Of a stretch of 64,000 bases of DNA, positions 9,260-18,093 are shown piece after piece. A program made the translations under genes and the position numbers. The stretch lies in the NCBI GenBank assembly GCA_036267755.1, contig DATAVK010000046.1, forward strand, positions 17,985 to 81,984, in the 5' to 3' direction. The notes below the pieces were generated by a model. That model was given only the letters and a program-made list of their open reading frames with translations. It ran no database searches and had not been told where the DNA came from. The stretch comes from DATAVK01 sp036267755. Its GTDB lineage: Bacteria; Actinomycetota; Actinomycetes; JAFAQI01. Numbering within the stretch: the stretch's first letter is position 1; every line of letters starts with the position of its first letter.

Positions 9260-10870
9260 CTAGTGCACCCCGGCGGCGGGGAGCGTCGCGGCGTCGGCGT
9301 CGGCGGCGGCTTCGGTGTCGGCCGGAGAGCTGTTGCTGCCCCGCAGCTGCACCTGCTTGATGAACAGGGCGGCGATGATGCTGAACGCCGAGACGATCGC
9401 CGCGACGAGGAACAGGCGGTCGATGGCGTGCGAGTACGCCTGGATGATGCCCTCGTGCAGCGCCGGGTGGGTTTTCTTCAGGGCGTCGAGAGTGTCGGGG
9501 CTGGAGACCAGCTGCGACACCTTGTCGCCCTGGGCCAGCGCGGACGGCGGCAGGTACTTGACGAACTCGTCGGCGATCCGCGCGGTCAGCACCGCCCCGA
9601 GGGCGGACGCCCCGATGGCGCCTCCCATCGAGCGGAAGAAGGTCACGGATGAGGTCGCGACGCCCATCTGGCTCATCGGCACGGCGTTCTGCACGACCAG
9701 GGTCAGCACCTGCATGAACAGGCCGAGCCCGGCGCCGAAGACGAGGATGTCGAGGCTGATCACCGTCAACGACGTGTGGGCGCCGAGGTGGGTGAGCAGG
9801 ATCAGCCCGATAGTGACCAGGATCGTCCCCGCGAGCGGGAACCAGCGGTAGCGACCGGTCCGGGAGATGTAGCGCCCGGAGCTGATGCTCATCACAAGCA
9901 GACCCATCAGCAGCGGCAGGAGCAGCAGACCGGACTCGGTCGCCGAGACGCCGTGGACCAGCTGGAGGTACTGCGGCAGGAACGCGAGCGCGCCGAACAT
10001 CGCGACGCCGCTGACGAAGGAGACGATGTTGGAGACGGTGAAGATCTGCATCTTGAACAGATTGAGCGGCAGGATCGGCTCGGGCGCCATCGCCTCGCGC
10101 AACGCGAACCCGGCGAGCCCGATCGCACCGAGCGCGAACAGGCCCACGATCTGCCACGAGCCCCACGGGTAGTCGGTGCCACCGGATTGGGTCGCGAGCA
10201 GGATCGAGGAGACGCCGGCCACCAGTAGCAGCGCGCCCCACCAGTCGATCAGCACCTTGCGGGTGCGCTTCGGCAGCTTGAGCACCCGATTGGTCACGAT
10301 CAGCGCGGCGATGCCGAGCGGCAGGTTGATGTAGAAGATGTAGCGCCAGCTGAGGCTGTCGACCGCGAAGCCGCCCAGCAGCGGTCCGACCACGCTGGAG
10401 ACGCCGAAGACGGCGCCGAAGTAGCCCTGGTACCGGCCACGCTGGCGGGGCGGGATGACGTCGCCGATGATCGCGAACACCAGCGAGATCAGGCCACCGC
10501 CGCCGATGCCTTGCAGGCCGCGGAAGGCGATCAGCTCGTACATGTTCTGGGAAGCGCCGCACAGCGCGCTGCCGACCAGGAAGATCACGATCGCGAGTTG
10601 GAACACCCGCTTCCGGCCGTAGAGGTCGCCGGCCTTGCCCCATAGCGGCGTCGACGCCGTACTGGCCAGCAGGTACGACGTGATGACCCACGACAGCAGG
10701 TCGCTGCGGTGGAAGTCGCCCACGATGGTGGGGAGAGCGGTCGAGACGATCGTTTGGTCGAGGGCCGCGAGGAACATGCCGAGCATCAGCCCGGACATGA
10801 TCACCATGATCTGCCGATGGGTGAAGCCGGTCTCCTCGACTGGTGGTGCGGTCGCCGCGGGCGCGCTCAT
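9260..10870 (-). CDS. MFS drug exporter, DHA2 (EmrB/QacA) family
   Basis: 536 residues with about 14 hydrophobic segments, the size and topology of DHA2 proton-driven multidrug exporters. The TM1 motif ALDQTIVSTALPTI, the loop 2-3 motif GKAGDLYGRKRVF and the TM5 motif (GPLLGGFAVDSLSWRYIFYI) are all present. The substrate cannot be read from the sequence. It is first in a unit with the kinase-like gene and zwf. No TetR or MarR gene is adjacent, so regulation is unclear. Confidence 0.92.
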   Translation of the reverse strand: MSAPAATAPPVEETGFTHRQIMVIMSGLMLGMFLAALDQTIVSTALPTIVGDFHRSDLLSWVITSYLLASTASTPLWGKAGDLYGRKRVFQLAIVIFLVGSALCGASQNMYELIAFRGLQGIGGGGLISLVFAIIGDVIPPRQRGRYQGYFGAVFGVSSVVGPLLGGFAVDSLSWRYIFYINLPLGIAALIVTNRVLKLPKRTRKVLIDWWGALLLVAGVSSILLATQSGGTDYPWGSWQIVGLFALGAIGLAGFALREAMAPEPILPLNLFKMQIFTVSNIVSFVSGVAMFGALAFLPQYLQLVHGVSATESGLLLLPLLMGLLVMSISSGRYISRTGRYRWFPLAGTILVTIGLILLTHLGAHTSLTVISLDILVFGAGLGLFMQVLTLVVQNAVPMSQMGVATSSVTFFRSMGGAIGASALGAVLTARIADEFVKYLPPSALAQGDKVSQLVSSPDTLDALKKTHPALHEGIIQAYSHAIDRLFLVAAIVSAFSIIAALFIKQVQLRGSNSSPADTEAAADADAATLPAAGVH

Positions 10871-11064
10871 CGGTCGCTCAGACCATGAATGCGACCGTCG
10901 AGCACTACTTCGGACACGACGCGCCTCGTCCCACTTGTCATCCGTTGTGCCTCAGCGTATGCGGATGCGTCACAAGGGCAACCAGCGACCGGTGTCGGCG
11001 ACGTGGCTACTGTCCGCGCGTCAGGGACGGGTGGGGCGAGCGCGGTGCATGGGTGGGGCGACGG

Positions 11065-11190
11065 TCAGGAGCGCTGCGAGGCCTGGTCGCGCTCGCGCAG
11101 CTCGTTCTCCCGCACGATGGCGATGAAGGCCGCGAGGAAGTCGTCCTCGTCCGTGCTGATGGGCGTCTCGTCGATCGCGGTGTTCGCCAT
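11065..11190 (-). CDS. Small acidic 41-residue protein, unknown
   Basis: A short ORF supported by more than openness. A strong GGGGAG ribosome-binding site lies 7-8 nt upstream (about 11198-11203). A candidate promoter (TTGGAG, 18 bp, TTAGTC) sits 30-60 nt upstream at the right distance. The product begins MANTAIDETPISTDEDDFL and continues with an amphipathic helix (AAFIAIVRENELRERD). It has no cysteines, signal peptide or membrane segment. I do not recognise the family; a small regulatory protein or peptide precursor is possible. Confidence 0.45.
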   Translation of the reverse strand: MANTAIDETPISTDEDDFLAAFIAIVRENELRERDQASQRS

Positions 11191-11219
11191 GATGCGCTCC
11201 CCGTTGGGCTGTGGTCGCT

Positions 11220-11249
11220 GACTAACCTGCCCGGCGTTCCGGACTCCAA
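11220..11249 (-). promoter_or_regulatory. Candidate promoter of the small acidic ORF
   Basis: On the minus strand TTGGAG (11249-11244) is followed by an 18-bp spacer and TTAGTC (11225-11220). A start about 7 nt further on would leave a leader of about 20 nt that contains the ribosome-binding site. Confidence 0.35.
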
Positions 11250-11406
11250 TCCTCTTCGGCCGGAACCTGCCGATTCTTGATGCTGTTGGTTCCCCCAAAT
11301 GGCCTAATTTTCTGACCGCCGCCTCGTGTCGGGTGAGGCGGCAGAGCATGTTGATCATGGTGTGATCGATGGGATCGGCCGCTATCCACAAAAAGTGTCA
11401 AGTCCC

Positions 11407-11435
11407 TTGTCTGGCGTTGTTGACGTGGCTAGCGT
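11407..11435 (+). promoter_or_regulatory. Candidate promoter of the Tad pilus operon
   Basis: TTGTCT (11407-11412), a 17-bp spacer and TAGCGT (11430-11435). The expected transcript would have a leader of roughly 58 nt before the GTG start of cpaF. Confidence 0.35.
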
Positions 11436-11500
11436 CCGCGCTGTACCGCCCGGACTTGCAGCGTCAGGTTTGCCCAGACCCCGCGTGAAGGCTGTGACGA

Positions 11501-12754
11501 GTGGACGCGATAACCGTCGTCGAGGACGAAGTCCGCGAGCTGGTGCGCCGCCGCGGACTCGATCCCACCCAGGACGTGGTGGCGATCCGCCGGCTCGTCG
11601 ACGACGTCATCGCGGACTATGACGAGCGGACCCTGACCGGCGCGATGCCGGCCCTGGTCGACCGCAGCGTCGCCGCGCGCAGCGTTTACGACGCGGTCGC
11701 GGGCTTCGGCCCGCTGCAGCCCTTCCTCGACGATCCGCTGGTCGAAGAGGTGTGGGTGAACGACCCGGGTCGAGTGTTCATCGCCCGACGCGGCCGCAGC
11801 GAGCTGACGACGACCATCCTGCGGCCCGAGGAAATCCGCGACCTGGTCGAGAAGATGCTGAAGTCGTCCGGTCGCCGGGTGGATCTTTCGACACCGTTCG
11901 TCGACGCCACGTTGCCGGATGGCAGCCGGCTGCACGTCGTGATTCCGGATATCACCCGTCAGCATTGGGCGGTCAACATTCGAAAGTTCGTGTTGACCGC
12001 GAACTCGCTCGAGGAGCTGATCGGGCTCGGTACGGTGCCGGCATCGGCCGCGCGTTTCCTCGAGGCGGCAGTCGTCTCGGGGCTGAACATCATCGTCGCG
12101 GGCGGGACCCAAGCGGGAAAGACCACCCTGTTGAACTGCCTCGCAGCCGCCATCCCGGCGCGCGAGCGGGTGGTGACGTGCGAAGAGGTCTTCGAGCTGC
12201 GGGTGCCGTTGCCCGACGTGGTCGCGATGCAGACCCGACAGCCCAACCTCGAGGGCACCGGCGAGGTGAGGCTGCGTCGGCTCGTGAAGGAAGCCCTGCG
12301 GATGCGGCCGGAACGAATCATCGTCGGCGAGGTCAGGCAGGAGGAATGCCTTGACCTCCTGATCGCACTGAACAGCGGCCTTCCCGGCATGTGCACGATT
12401 CACGCGAACTCCGCTCGCGAGGCGATCACGAAGCTGTGCACGTTGCCACTGCTCGCCGGGGAGAACGTCAGCCACGGCTTCGTCGTACCGACGGTTGCGT
12501 CGAGCGTCGACCTCGTCGTGCACATCGAGCGTGATGGTCAGGGGCTTCGACGGGTGGGCGAGGTCGTCGCCGTCCCGGGCCGCGTAGAGGGCGACGTCGT
12601 TGAGACCGCCGAGCTGTTCATGACCCGCGGCGGAAGGTTGGTCCGGTCGCAGGGATGGCCGCCGCACCCGGAACGATTCGCCCGAAGCGGGTTCGACCTC
12701 GCCGGACTGCTGGCGCCCGCCGACCCCGACCTCCCCGGCGAGGTCGATGGCTGA
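11501..12754 (+). CDS. cpaF: Tad/Flp pilus assembly ATPase CpaF (TadA)
   Basis: Hexameric secretion ATPase of the GspE/VirB11 superfamily that powers Flp pilus assembly at the inner membrane. The Walker A motif is GGTQAGKTT at residues 201-209. Further on are the Asp-box region (VVTCEEVFELR), Walker B (RIIVGEVRQEE) and the His-box (GMCTIHANSAREAI). The 417-residue length is normal. The start is GTG with GAAGG about 10 nt before it. Its stop overlaps the next start (TGATG), so translation is coupled to tadB. No CpaE/TadZ or CpaB gene precedes it. Confidence 0.94.
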   Translation: MDAITVVEDEVRELVRRRGLDPTQDVVAIRRLVDDVIADYDERTLTGAMPALVDRSVAARSVYDAVAGFGPLQPFLDDPLVEEVWVNDPGRVFIARRGRSELTTTILRPEEIRDLVEKMLKSSGRRVDLSTPFVDATLPDGSRLHVVIPDITRQHWAVNIRKFVLTANSLEELIGLGTVPASAARFLEAAVVSGLNIIVAGGTQAGKTTLLNCLAAAIPARERVVTCEEVFELRVPLPDVVAMQTRQPNLEGTGEVRLRRLVKEALRMRPERIIVGEVRQEECLDLLIALNSGLPGMCTIHANSAREAITKLCTLPLLAGENVSHGFVVPTVASSVDLVVHIERDGQGLRRVGEVVAVPGRVEGDVVETAELFMTRGGRLVRSQGWPPHPERFARSGFDLAGLLAPADPDLPGEVDG

Positions 12755-13614
12755 TGGGTGCGCTGGTGGGCCTGCTGGTCGGCATCGGGGGACTGCTCAT
12801 CTGGCGCTCAGGCACGCCGAGGGCTGACCTCGACGCCCGCCGCGGTCCTCGGCTGACCGAGCGGGTCGCCGAGCTGCTGGCGGCCGCCGGATACTCGTCG
12901 GTCAGCCCGCAGCAGCTGTACGCCGTGTCGGTGGTCACCACCGTGACCGGGTTCATTCTCGCGGCGGGGATCAGCCATGCGCCTGTCATCGGGATCGCCT
13001 TCGCGGGGTTCGCCGGCTACGCGCCGTTCGCGCTGGTCCGGATGCGCAAGCGGCAGCGGACGACCGAGCTGCGTGAACTGTGGCCGGACGTCGTCGACAA
13101 CCTGGCCTCCGCCGTCCGGGCCGGGCTGTCGCTGCCTGAGGCGATCGCGCAGATCGCCCTAAGGGGTCCCGAGCAGCTGCGGCCAGCGTTTGCGAGGTTC
13201 GCGGCCGACCATCGGGCGACGGGTCGGTTTGGTGAGTGCCTCGACCGGCTCAAGGAGTCCCTCGCCGACCCCACGGCTGATCGGATCATCGAGTCGATCC
13301 GCGTTGCCCGAGAAGTGGGCGCGACCGATCTCGGGCGCCTGCTGCGCACGCTGTCGAGCTTCCTGCGTGAAGACGCCCGCACCAGGGCCGAGTTGGAGAC
13401 CCGGCAGGGATGGACCATCAACGCCGCGCGGCTTGGCCTGGCGGCACCGTGGATCGTCGTCGGTCTGCTCTCGCTGCGGCCCGAGACCGTCACCGCCTAC
13501 GACAGCGCCGCTGGCGTTGCAGTACTCGCGGTCGGTGCGGCCGTGTCGTTCGCGGCCTACCGAGTGATGCTGCGGATCGCCCGGCTTCCGACCGAGGAGC
13601 GGGTGCTGCGATGA
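12754..13614 (+). CDS. tadB: Tad pilus inner-membrane platform protein TadB
   Basis: 286 residues of the type II secretion F (GspF-like) family, the inner-membrane scaffold of the Tad machine. Membrane segments lie at about 2-18, 60-90 and near the C-terminus (LGLAAPWIVVGLLSL, AGVAVLAVGAAVSFAAY). Between them is the cytoplasmic helical T2SSF domain with the typical VDNLASAVRAGLSLPEAI stretch. The start overlaps the cpaF stop (ATG 12754). A longer in-frame open region upstream runs inside cpaF and is rejected. It ends in an ATGA overlap with tadC. Confidence 0.9.
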   Translation: MGALVGLLVGIGGLLIWRSGTPRADLDARRGPRLTERVAELLAAAGYSSVSPQQLYAVSVVTTVTGFILAAGISHAPVIGIAFAGFAGYAPFALVRMRKRQRTTELRELWPDVVDNLASAVRAGLSLPEAIAQIALRGPEQLRPAFARFAADHRATGRFGECLDRLKESLADPTADRIIESIRVAREVGATDLGRLLRTLSSFLREDARTRAELETRQGWTINAARLGLAAPWIVVGLLSLRPETVTAYDSAAGVAVLAVGAAVSFAAYRVMLRIARLPTEERVLR

Positions 13615-14552
13615 GCGCCGGACTCGAGGGTGCCGTTCTCGGTTTGCTGGCCGTCGGCGGGTTGTGGCTCGCAGTGATGTCCAGCCCACCGTTGCGACGG
13701 CCTCGTCTCGACGACCGACTCGCGCCGTACCTGCGAGACACCACGCAACCCTCGCGCCTGCTCGGCGAAGCGCGCGGCGTCACTCCTTTCCCGACCCTCG
13801 AACGGTTGCTCGGTCCGGTAGTGCGGGACCTCGCTGGCCGGGTCGATCGCGTGTTGGGCGGCACCGCGTCGGTTCGTCGCCGGCTCGACCAAGCGGGCCG
13901 TGACCTGACCCTCGAGCAGTTCCGGGTCGAGCAGGTGCTCTGGGGAGCTGGCGGCCTGGTCGTCGGCGTGGTCGTCGCCATCCTTGCCGAGCTCCACGGG
14001 TCGCGGGCCAACCCGATCGGCTACCTGATCGTGGCCGCGGTCCTTGTCCTGGCCGGCGTCCTGCTGCGGGATCGCGTGCTCACTAGTGAGGTCAAGCGGC
14101 GCGAAGAGCGAATGCTCGCCGAGTTCCCGACGGTGGCGGAGATGCTCGCGCTTGCCGTGACTGCTGGCGAAGGACCGGTCGGGGCGCTCGACCGGGTGAC
14201 CCGGCTGTCCAGCGGCGAGCTGTCCAGGGAGCTGGGACGAGCGCTGGCCGAGGCCCGCGCCGGCGCCTCGTTGGTGGCGGCGCTGGAGACGATGGCCGGC
14301 CGCACCTCGCTGCCTGCCCTAGCGCGTTTCGTCGATGGCATGGCGGTCGCGGTGGAACGAGGCACGCCGCTGGCCGACGTGTTGCGCGCGCAGGCGAGCG
14401 ACGTGCGCGAGGAAGGCCGGCGGGCGTTGCTAGAGGCCGGCGGTCGCAAAGAAATAGCGATGCTGTTCCCCGTCGTCTTTTTGGTGCTCCCCGTGACGAT
14501 CGTCTTCGCCCTGTTCCCAGGTTTCTACTCGCTGCAGCTCGCCGTGCCTTGA
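13611..14552 (+). CDS. tadC: Tad pilus inner-membrane platform protein TadC
   Basis: 313 residues, the second T2SSF-family platform protein, expected to pair with TadB. There is an N-terminal membrane segment (GAVLGLLAVGGLWLAV), a central pair at about 105-155, and a C-terminal segment (IAMLFPVVFLVLPVTIVFALFPG) typical of TadC ends. The conserved FPTVAEMLALAVTAGEG helix marks the T2SSF domain. Coupled to tadB by a 4-nt ATGA overlap. Confidence 0.9.
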   Translation: MSAGLEGAVLGLLAVGGLWLAVMSSPPLRRPRLDDRLAPYLRDTTQPSRLLGEARGVTPFPTLERLLGPVVRDLAGRVDRVLGGTASVRRRLDQAGRDLTLEQFRVEQVLWGAGGLVVGVVVAILAELHGSRANPIGYLIVAAVLVLAGVLLRDRVLTSEVKRREERMLAEFPTVAEMLALAVTAGEGPVGALDRVTRLSSGELSRELGRALAEARAGASLVAALETMAGRTSLPALARFVDGMAVAVERGTPLADVLRAQASDVREEGRRALLEAGGRKEIAMLFPVVFLVLPVTIVFALFPGFYSLQLAVP

Positions 14553-14611
14553 CGTCGGGGCGCAGCTTCGCGCCCCATCACGCCCACTGGAATCACTGGA
14601 AAGGATCGGAC

Positions 14612-14824
14612 ATGTTGGTTTCCCGCTATCTCTGCCTGCGGGTTCTCGGTGATCGGATGCAGGCCCACCAGATGGACGATCGCGAGCGAGGCGACGTGCC
14701 TGGCTGGGTGCTGATCACACTCATGACGGCGGGCATCGTCACCGCGTTGTGGGTCGTGGCGGAGCCGACCCTGAAGAACCTGCTGACCAACGCTCTCAAC
14801 ATCTCCGGCGACCCGAACAAGTGA
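14612..14824 (+). CDS. Flp-type pilin-like protein
   Basis: 70 residues, the size of Flp/type IVb pilins: a charged leader (about 1-27), then a hydrophobic stretch VPGWVLITLMTAGIVTALWVV (29-49) and a short tail. A prepilin-type cut would fall after G28 in RERG-DVPGW. The canonical glutamate-tyrosine pair after the cut is missing, as I recall for many actinobacterial members. The start is supported by AAAGGA (14600-14605) about 6 nt upstream. The stop overlaps the GTG of the next gene. This is the likely major pilin. Confidence 0.85.
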   Translation: MLVSRYLCLRVLGDRMQAHQMDDRERGDVPGWVLITLMTAGIVTALWVVAEPTLKNLLTNALNISGDPNK

Positions 14825-15225
14825 GTCAGGCCGCGGACGCTCGCGCGGACCGCGGCTCGGCGCCCGTCGATTTCGTCCTCGTCGGATCGTTGGTGACGTT
14901 GCTGTTCCTCGCCTTGCTTCAGGTCGGCATCGACTATCACGTGCGCAACGTGATGGCCGCCTGCGTCGCCGACGGGGCTCGGTACGGCGCGAACGCGGAC
15001 GTGGCCAGCCCGGCGGCCGGAGCAGCGCAGGCCAACGAGGAGATTCGTCACGCGCTCGGGTCGTCGTACGCCAAGGCGGTGGCCGATCCCCAGCAGTCCG
15101 AGGTTGATGGTGCGCCGGTCGTCACCGTCGAGGTGACCGTGCGGTTGCCGCTGCTTGCATGGTTCCTGCCGAAAGGCCCGACGGTTCATGCGACTGGGCA
15201 CGCGTTGCTGGAACCCCAGCAGTGA
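14821..15225 (+). CDS. TadE-like minor pseudopilin (first copy)
   Basis: 134 residues. The N-terminus carries the TadE pattern RGSAPVDF followed by one membrane helix (VLVGSLVTLLFLALLQVGI), then a small extracytoplasmic domain. The usual glutamate (VEF) is aspartate here (VDF). TadE-type pseudopilins are processed by the prepilin peptidase and help build the Flp pilus. The GTG start shares bases with the flp stop (GTGA). No prepilin peptidase gene is visible in the window. Confidence 0.82.
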   Translation: MSQAADARADRGSAPVDFVLVGSLVTLLFLALLQVGIDYHVRNVMAACVADGARYGANADVASPAAGAAQANEEIRHALGSSYAKAVADPQQSEVDGAPVVTVEVTVRLPLLAWFLPKGPTVHATGHALLEPQQ

Positions 15226-15707
15226 CAACGGTTTCGGCACCCGCGAGTGGGGATGATCGGGCCGACCGCGGGAGTGCGCTCGTCGAGTTTGTGTGGCTAG
15301 CTCTGCTTCTGATGATCCCGCTGGTGTACATCGTCCTGAGCGCGGTGTCCGTACAGCGGGACGCGTTCGGACTGACCGCGGCGGCGAGGGACGCCGGCCG
15401 CGCCTACGCGACTTCTGGTTCGGACGCCGTGGGCGAGCAGCGGGCGGAGGATGCTGTGGCGCTGGCCATGCATGACCAGGGCATCGCGTGGCATCCGACC
15501 GGCCGGGTCGTGGAGTGCGGTGCGTGCACTTACGCACCGGGATCGACGTTCACCGTGGATCTGCACAGCCGCGTGGTGCTCCCGCTGGTCCCGTCGTGGC
15601 TGTGTGGGCACACCTGTATCGCTGGCATCGGGGTCAGCGCGCGGCACACCGAAAGGATCAGTTGCTTCGCCGGAACCGGACCATCCGCCCCGGACTCCGG
15701 ATGTTGA
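15222..15707 (+). CDS. TadE/TadF-like minor pseudopilin (second copy)
   Basis: 161 residues with the classic RGSALVEF motif followed by the helix VWLALLLMIPLVYIVL. A soluble domain with two cysteine pairs follows (CGAC at about 103-106; CGHTC about 30 residues later), suggesting disulfide bonds outside the cell. GTG start in a GTGA overlap with the previous gene. It probably acts with the first TadE copy as the TadE/TadF pair of other systems. Confidence 0.82.
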   Translation: MTTVSAPASGDDRADRGSALVEFVWLALLLMIPLVYIVLSAVSVQRDAFGLTAAARDAGRAYATSGSDAVGEQRAEDAVALAMHDQGIAWHPTGRVVECGACTYAPGSTFTVDLHSRVVLPLVPSWLCGHTCIAGIGVSARHTERISCFAGTGPSAPDSGC

Positions 15708-16195
15708 ACTCGTCCGGCGAGGCCCACCGGGACGACGGTCAGATCACGCTGCTCGTGATCGGCTACGTCTCCATCGCCCTGGTGCTGATCGTCGCCGGGA
15801 TCGACGCCTCGAAAGTGTTCCTCGCGCAACGCGCTCTGTCATCGGCTGCCGACTCGGCTGCGCTGGCAGCTGCGGAAGGCGTCGACACCCACGCGGTGTA
15901 CGACGGGCCAGGAATCCGTTGCGGCACAACGCTTCCCCTCGACCAGGACAAGGCAGCCAGCCTCGCTGCCACCGCCGTGGACGACCAGAGCGACGAACTG
16001 CGCCGTACCTTTTCCCACCTGACAGCGCCGCAGACCGCCGTGGCGGGCGGCGACGTCGAGGTGCAGCTCTCCGGCGAGGTGTCCGTGCCGTTCGGCAAGC
16101 TGCTCGGCTGGCTTGACCCCAAATACCCGGACGGACGGGTGCCGGTCACCGAGGCCGCTCATGCCTCCTCGCCGGTCGCCGGAGATGGCTGCTGA
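15701..16195 (+). CDS. TadG-like pilus assembly protein
   Basis: 164 residues. After a short leader comes DDGQITLLVIGYVSIALVLI, the N-terminal Tad-domain signature, and then the ASKVFLAQRALSSAADSAAL helix common to TadG-like proteins. It is much shorter than proteobacterial TadG (no VWA domain), as in other actinobacterial loci. ATG 15701 overlaps the previous gene by 7 nt. It ends the operon and converges on the polymerase gene 15 nt away. Confidence 0.8.
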   Translation: MLNSSGEAHRDDGQITLLVIGYVSIALVLIVAGIDASKVFLAQRALSSAADSAALAAAEGVDTHAVYDGPGIRCGTTLPLDQDKAASLAATAVDDQSDELRRTFSHLTAPQTAVAGGDVEVQLSGEVSVPFGKLLGWLDPKYPDGRVPVTEAAHASSPVAGDGC

Positions 16196-16210
16196 GTCGG
16201 GGTCGGCGGG

Positions 16211-18043
16211 TCAGCCGTGAGCGGCTGCCCAGGACGCGCCGCTGCTCACCTCGGCGACGAAGCGCACCTCGCTGCCGGCCGCCCACCAGTGAGCAGTCGC
16301 TGCAAGTGACGCGTGCAACAGATCGGTCGCGGCCTCGACGTTGGCCTCTGGCACGTGCAGCAATAGTTCGTCATGCAGACACAGCACGATCTGCCCCGAC
16401 AATGCGGGCAGCCCAGCGCGCACCGTCGCGGCCCAGGCCTTGAACAGCTCGGCCGCGGCGCCCTGGATGACAGCGTTGCGGGCGTAACGACCGCGCCCCC
16501 TCGTGGCATCGGCGCTCGACCCCGGAGCCGCCTCGGCGTCCGCATCAGGCACCCAGTCGCCGGTCACCCGTTCCGTCGCTGCCGGGGCGGCGCCACCGAA
16601 GCGGATCAGCCGCCCGCCATAGGTGCGTAGCTCGCCACCCTGCTGGCCGATGCGCTCGGCTGCCCGCAGGTAACCCATCGCGCGCGGGTAGGCGAGGTCC
16701 ATCTGCTTCAGTGCCTCGCCGGCCGGCCCGGTCGTCTGTCCGTACATCGCGGCGAGCACCGCGATCTTCGCCGTCGGCCGGTCGCACTGCAGCCGCTCGG
16801 CGACCGGTGCGTAGAGATCGGACTCCCGCGCGGCCACGGTGAACGCCTCGTCTGCCGAGACCGCCGCGAGGACCCGCGGCTCGATCTGACCCAGGTCGGC
16901 CCGGACCAGCAGATGACCCGGCTCGGCTCGGACCGCCTCGCGAAGCTCCGCGGGCAGGTTGTGCAGCCCAGCCGAGGCGGTCATCCGGCCGGCGCCGCCA
17001 TCGGCCGCGCCCCAGCTGCCTCGCAACCGGCCGTCGGCACCCACGCAGGTGTCCAGCCACCGCCAGCCGTACGTCGTAGCCACGCGTTCGGCCTTGCGCC
17101 AGGCCAGCAACGCCCGGACGCCGGATGACGCCGTCGCGTGTGGCGCGAGCCGCCACGACCGGGTGTCGGGCAGGTCGAGCCCGACTCGTGCCAGCAGCGC
17201 GCGCACCTGCAGCGGGCTGCGCAGGTCGACCCCGTCGGCCGCCGGGAACTCGCGCAGCACCTCGCCGTCGCGCCGTTGCCGGATCGCTGCCTCATCTGCT
17301 GCGTCGGCCGGCCGGTCCCCGATCACCGCCCGCAGCATCGAGGTCGCGTGCTCCCGGTCCAGCGGCAGCCCGACGTACTCGAGCTCGACGCCAAGCAGCG
17401 CGGTGGAGGACTCCGCGTGTGCGTTCAGCACCGCGAGCGGGGTACGTCGTACCCCGCCGTCGGAAAGCGCCCGTCGGGGATCGGGTATCGCGTGCAGCTG
17501 GCTGGCCTGCCTGGCCTGCAGCACGATGCCCAGCTCGGCCCAGCGACGCGCGGTCGCGAGCGATCTCGCCCATCCGCCGGCCGCCCAGTCGGCACGCAGT
17601 TGCCCGTCGTCACGAAGCGGTTCGTCGGATTCCGGGTCGGTGGCGGAGGTCAGATCCGAGCCGTCGAACGCGAACAGCGCGTCCTCGCCGGATCCGATCC
17701 GCGACGAAGGGACCGGCGGCTCCGGCAGCCCGGAGGACGCCGCCCACACTGCGGCAGCATCGTCCCGGCGTAGGCCGTGCAACAGCCGCCCGACCGCGCC
17801 GAGGTCCCAGCAGGCCTCGAACCGCACCCCGGTTGCGACCAAGGGCATCGCCGTCGTCCCGGCCGCCCACCAGGTCCAGCGCGGCCGGTGCGCAGCCAGC
17901 TCGGCGACGACGTCCTGCGGTCGTGTCGTCGCGACCTCGCGACTCCCGCCGTCCCACGCCACGGCCAGCCCGAGTCCGGGCGCGGCCACGAGGCAGAGCG
18001 GGTCGCCGGCCGCGGCCTCGATCGGCTCAGACGCGTGGCTCAC
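16211..18043 (-). CDS. Family A DNA polymerase-like protein (bifunctional 3'-5' exonuclease/DNA polymerase)
   Basis: 610 residues; a PolA-like protein without the 5' nuclease domain, found beside true PolA in many actinobacteria. Motif A is VRADLGQIEPR (D383), where PolA usually has DYSQIELR. Motif B is RYARNAVIQGAAAELF. Motif C is LHDELLLHVPE (D558, E559). The two catalytic acids are kept, so activity is plausible. The N-terminal ~200 residues match the degenerate exonuclease-like half. Its physiological role is poorly known; repair or translesion work is a guess. No LexA-type box is visible in front of it. Confidence 0.86.
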   Translation of the reverse strand: MSHASEPIEAAAGDPLCLVAAPGLGLAVAWDGGSREVATTRPQDVVAELAAHRPRWTWWAAGTTAMPLVATGVRFEACWDLGAVGRLLHGLRRDDAAAVWAASSGLPEPPVPSSRIGSGEDALFAFDGSDLTSATDPESDEPLRDDGQLRADWAAGGWARSLATARRWAELGIVLQARQASQLHAIPDPRRALSDGGVRRTPLAVLNAHAESSTALLGVELEYVGLPLDREHATSMLRAVIGDRPADAADEAAIRQRRDGEVLREFPAADGVDLRSPLQVRALLARVGLDLPDTRSWRLAPHATASSGVRALLAWRKAERVATTYGWRWLDTCVGADGRLRGSWGAADGGAGRMTASAGLHNLPAELREAVRAEPGHLLVRADLGQIEPRVLAAVSADEAFTVAARESDLYAPVAERLQCDRPTAKIAVLAAMYGQTTGPAGEALKQMDLAYPRAMGYLRAAERIGQQGGELRTYGGRLIRFGGAAPAATERVTGDWVPDADAEAAPGSSADATRGRGRYARNAVIQGAAAELFKAWAATVRAGLPALSGQIVLCLHDELLLHVPEANVEAATDLLHASLAATAHWWAAGSEVRFVAEVSSGASWAAAHG

Positions 18044-18093
18044 CGGTCCATCTTCGCGTCAGCGACCGACAAGGCCGCGACGGTCGGACCAGG

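Larger units (their letters stand above)
11191..11500. other. 310-bp intergenic region between small ORF and tad operon
   Basis: It holds divergent candidate promoters: one to the left for the 41-residue ORF (11220-11249) and one to the right for the Tad operon (11407-11435). An AT-richer patch lies at about 11278-11320. I see no tRNA, strong terminator or conserved ORF. Confidence 0.5.

Noticed and set aside
8574..10691. 705-codon minus-strand frame over the kinase-like and MFS genes
   Set aside because: It is a frameshifted shadow of the MFS exporter; the real frame shows 14 membrane helices and family motifs.
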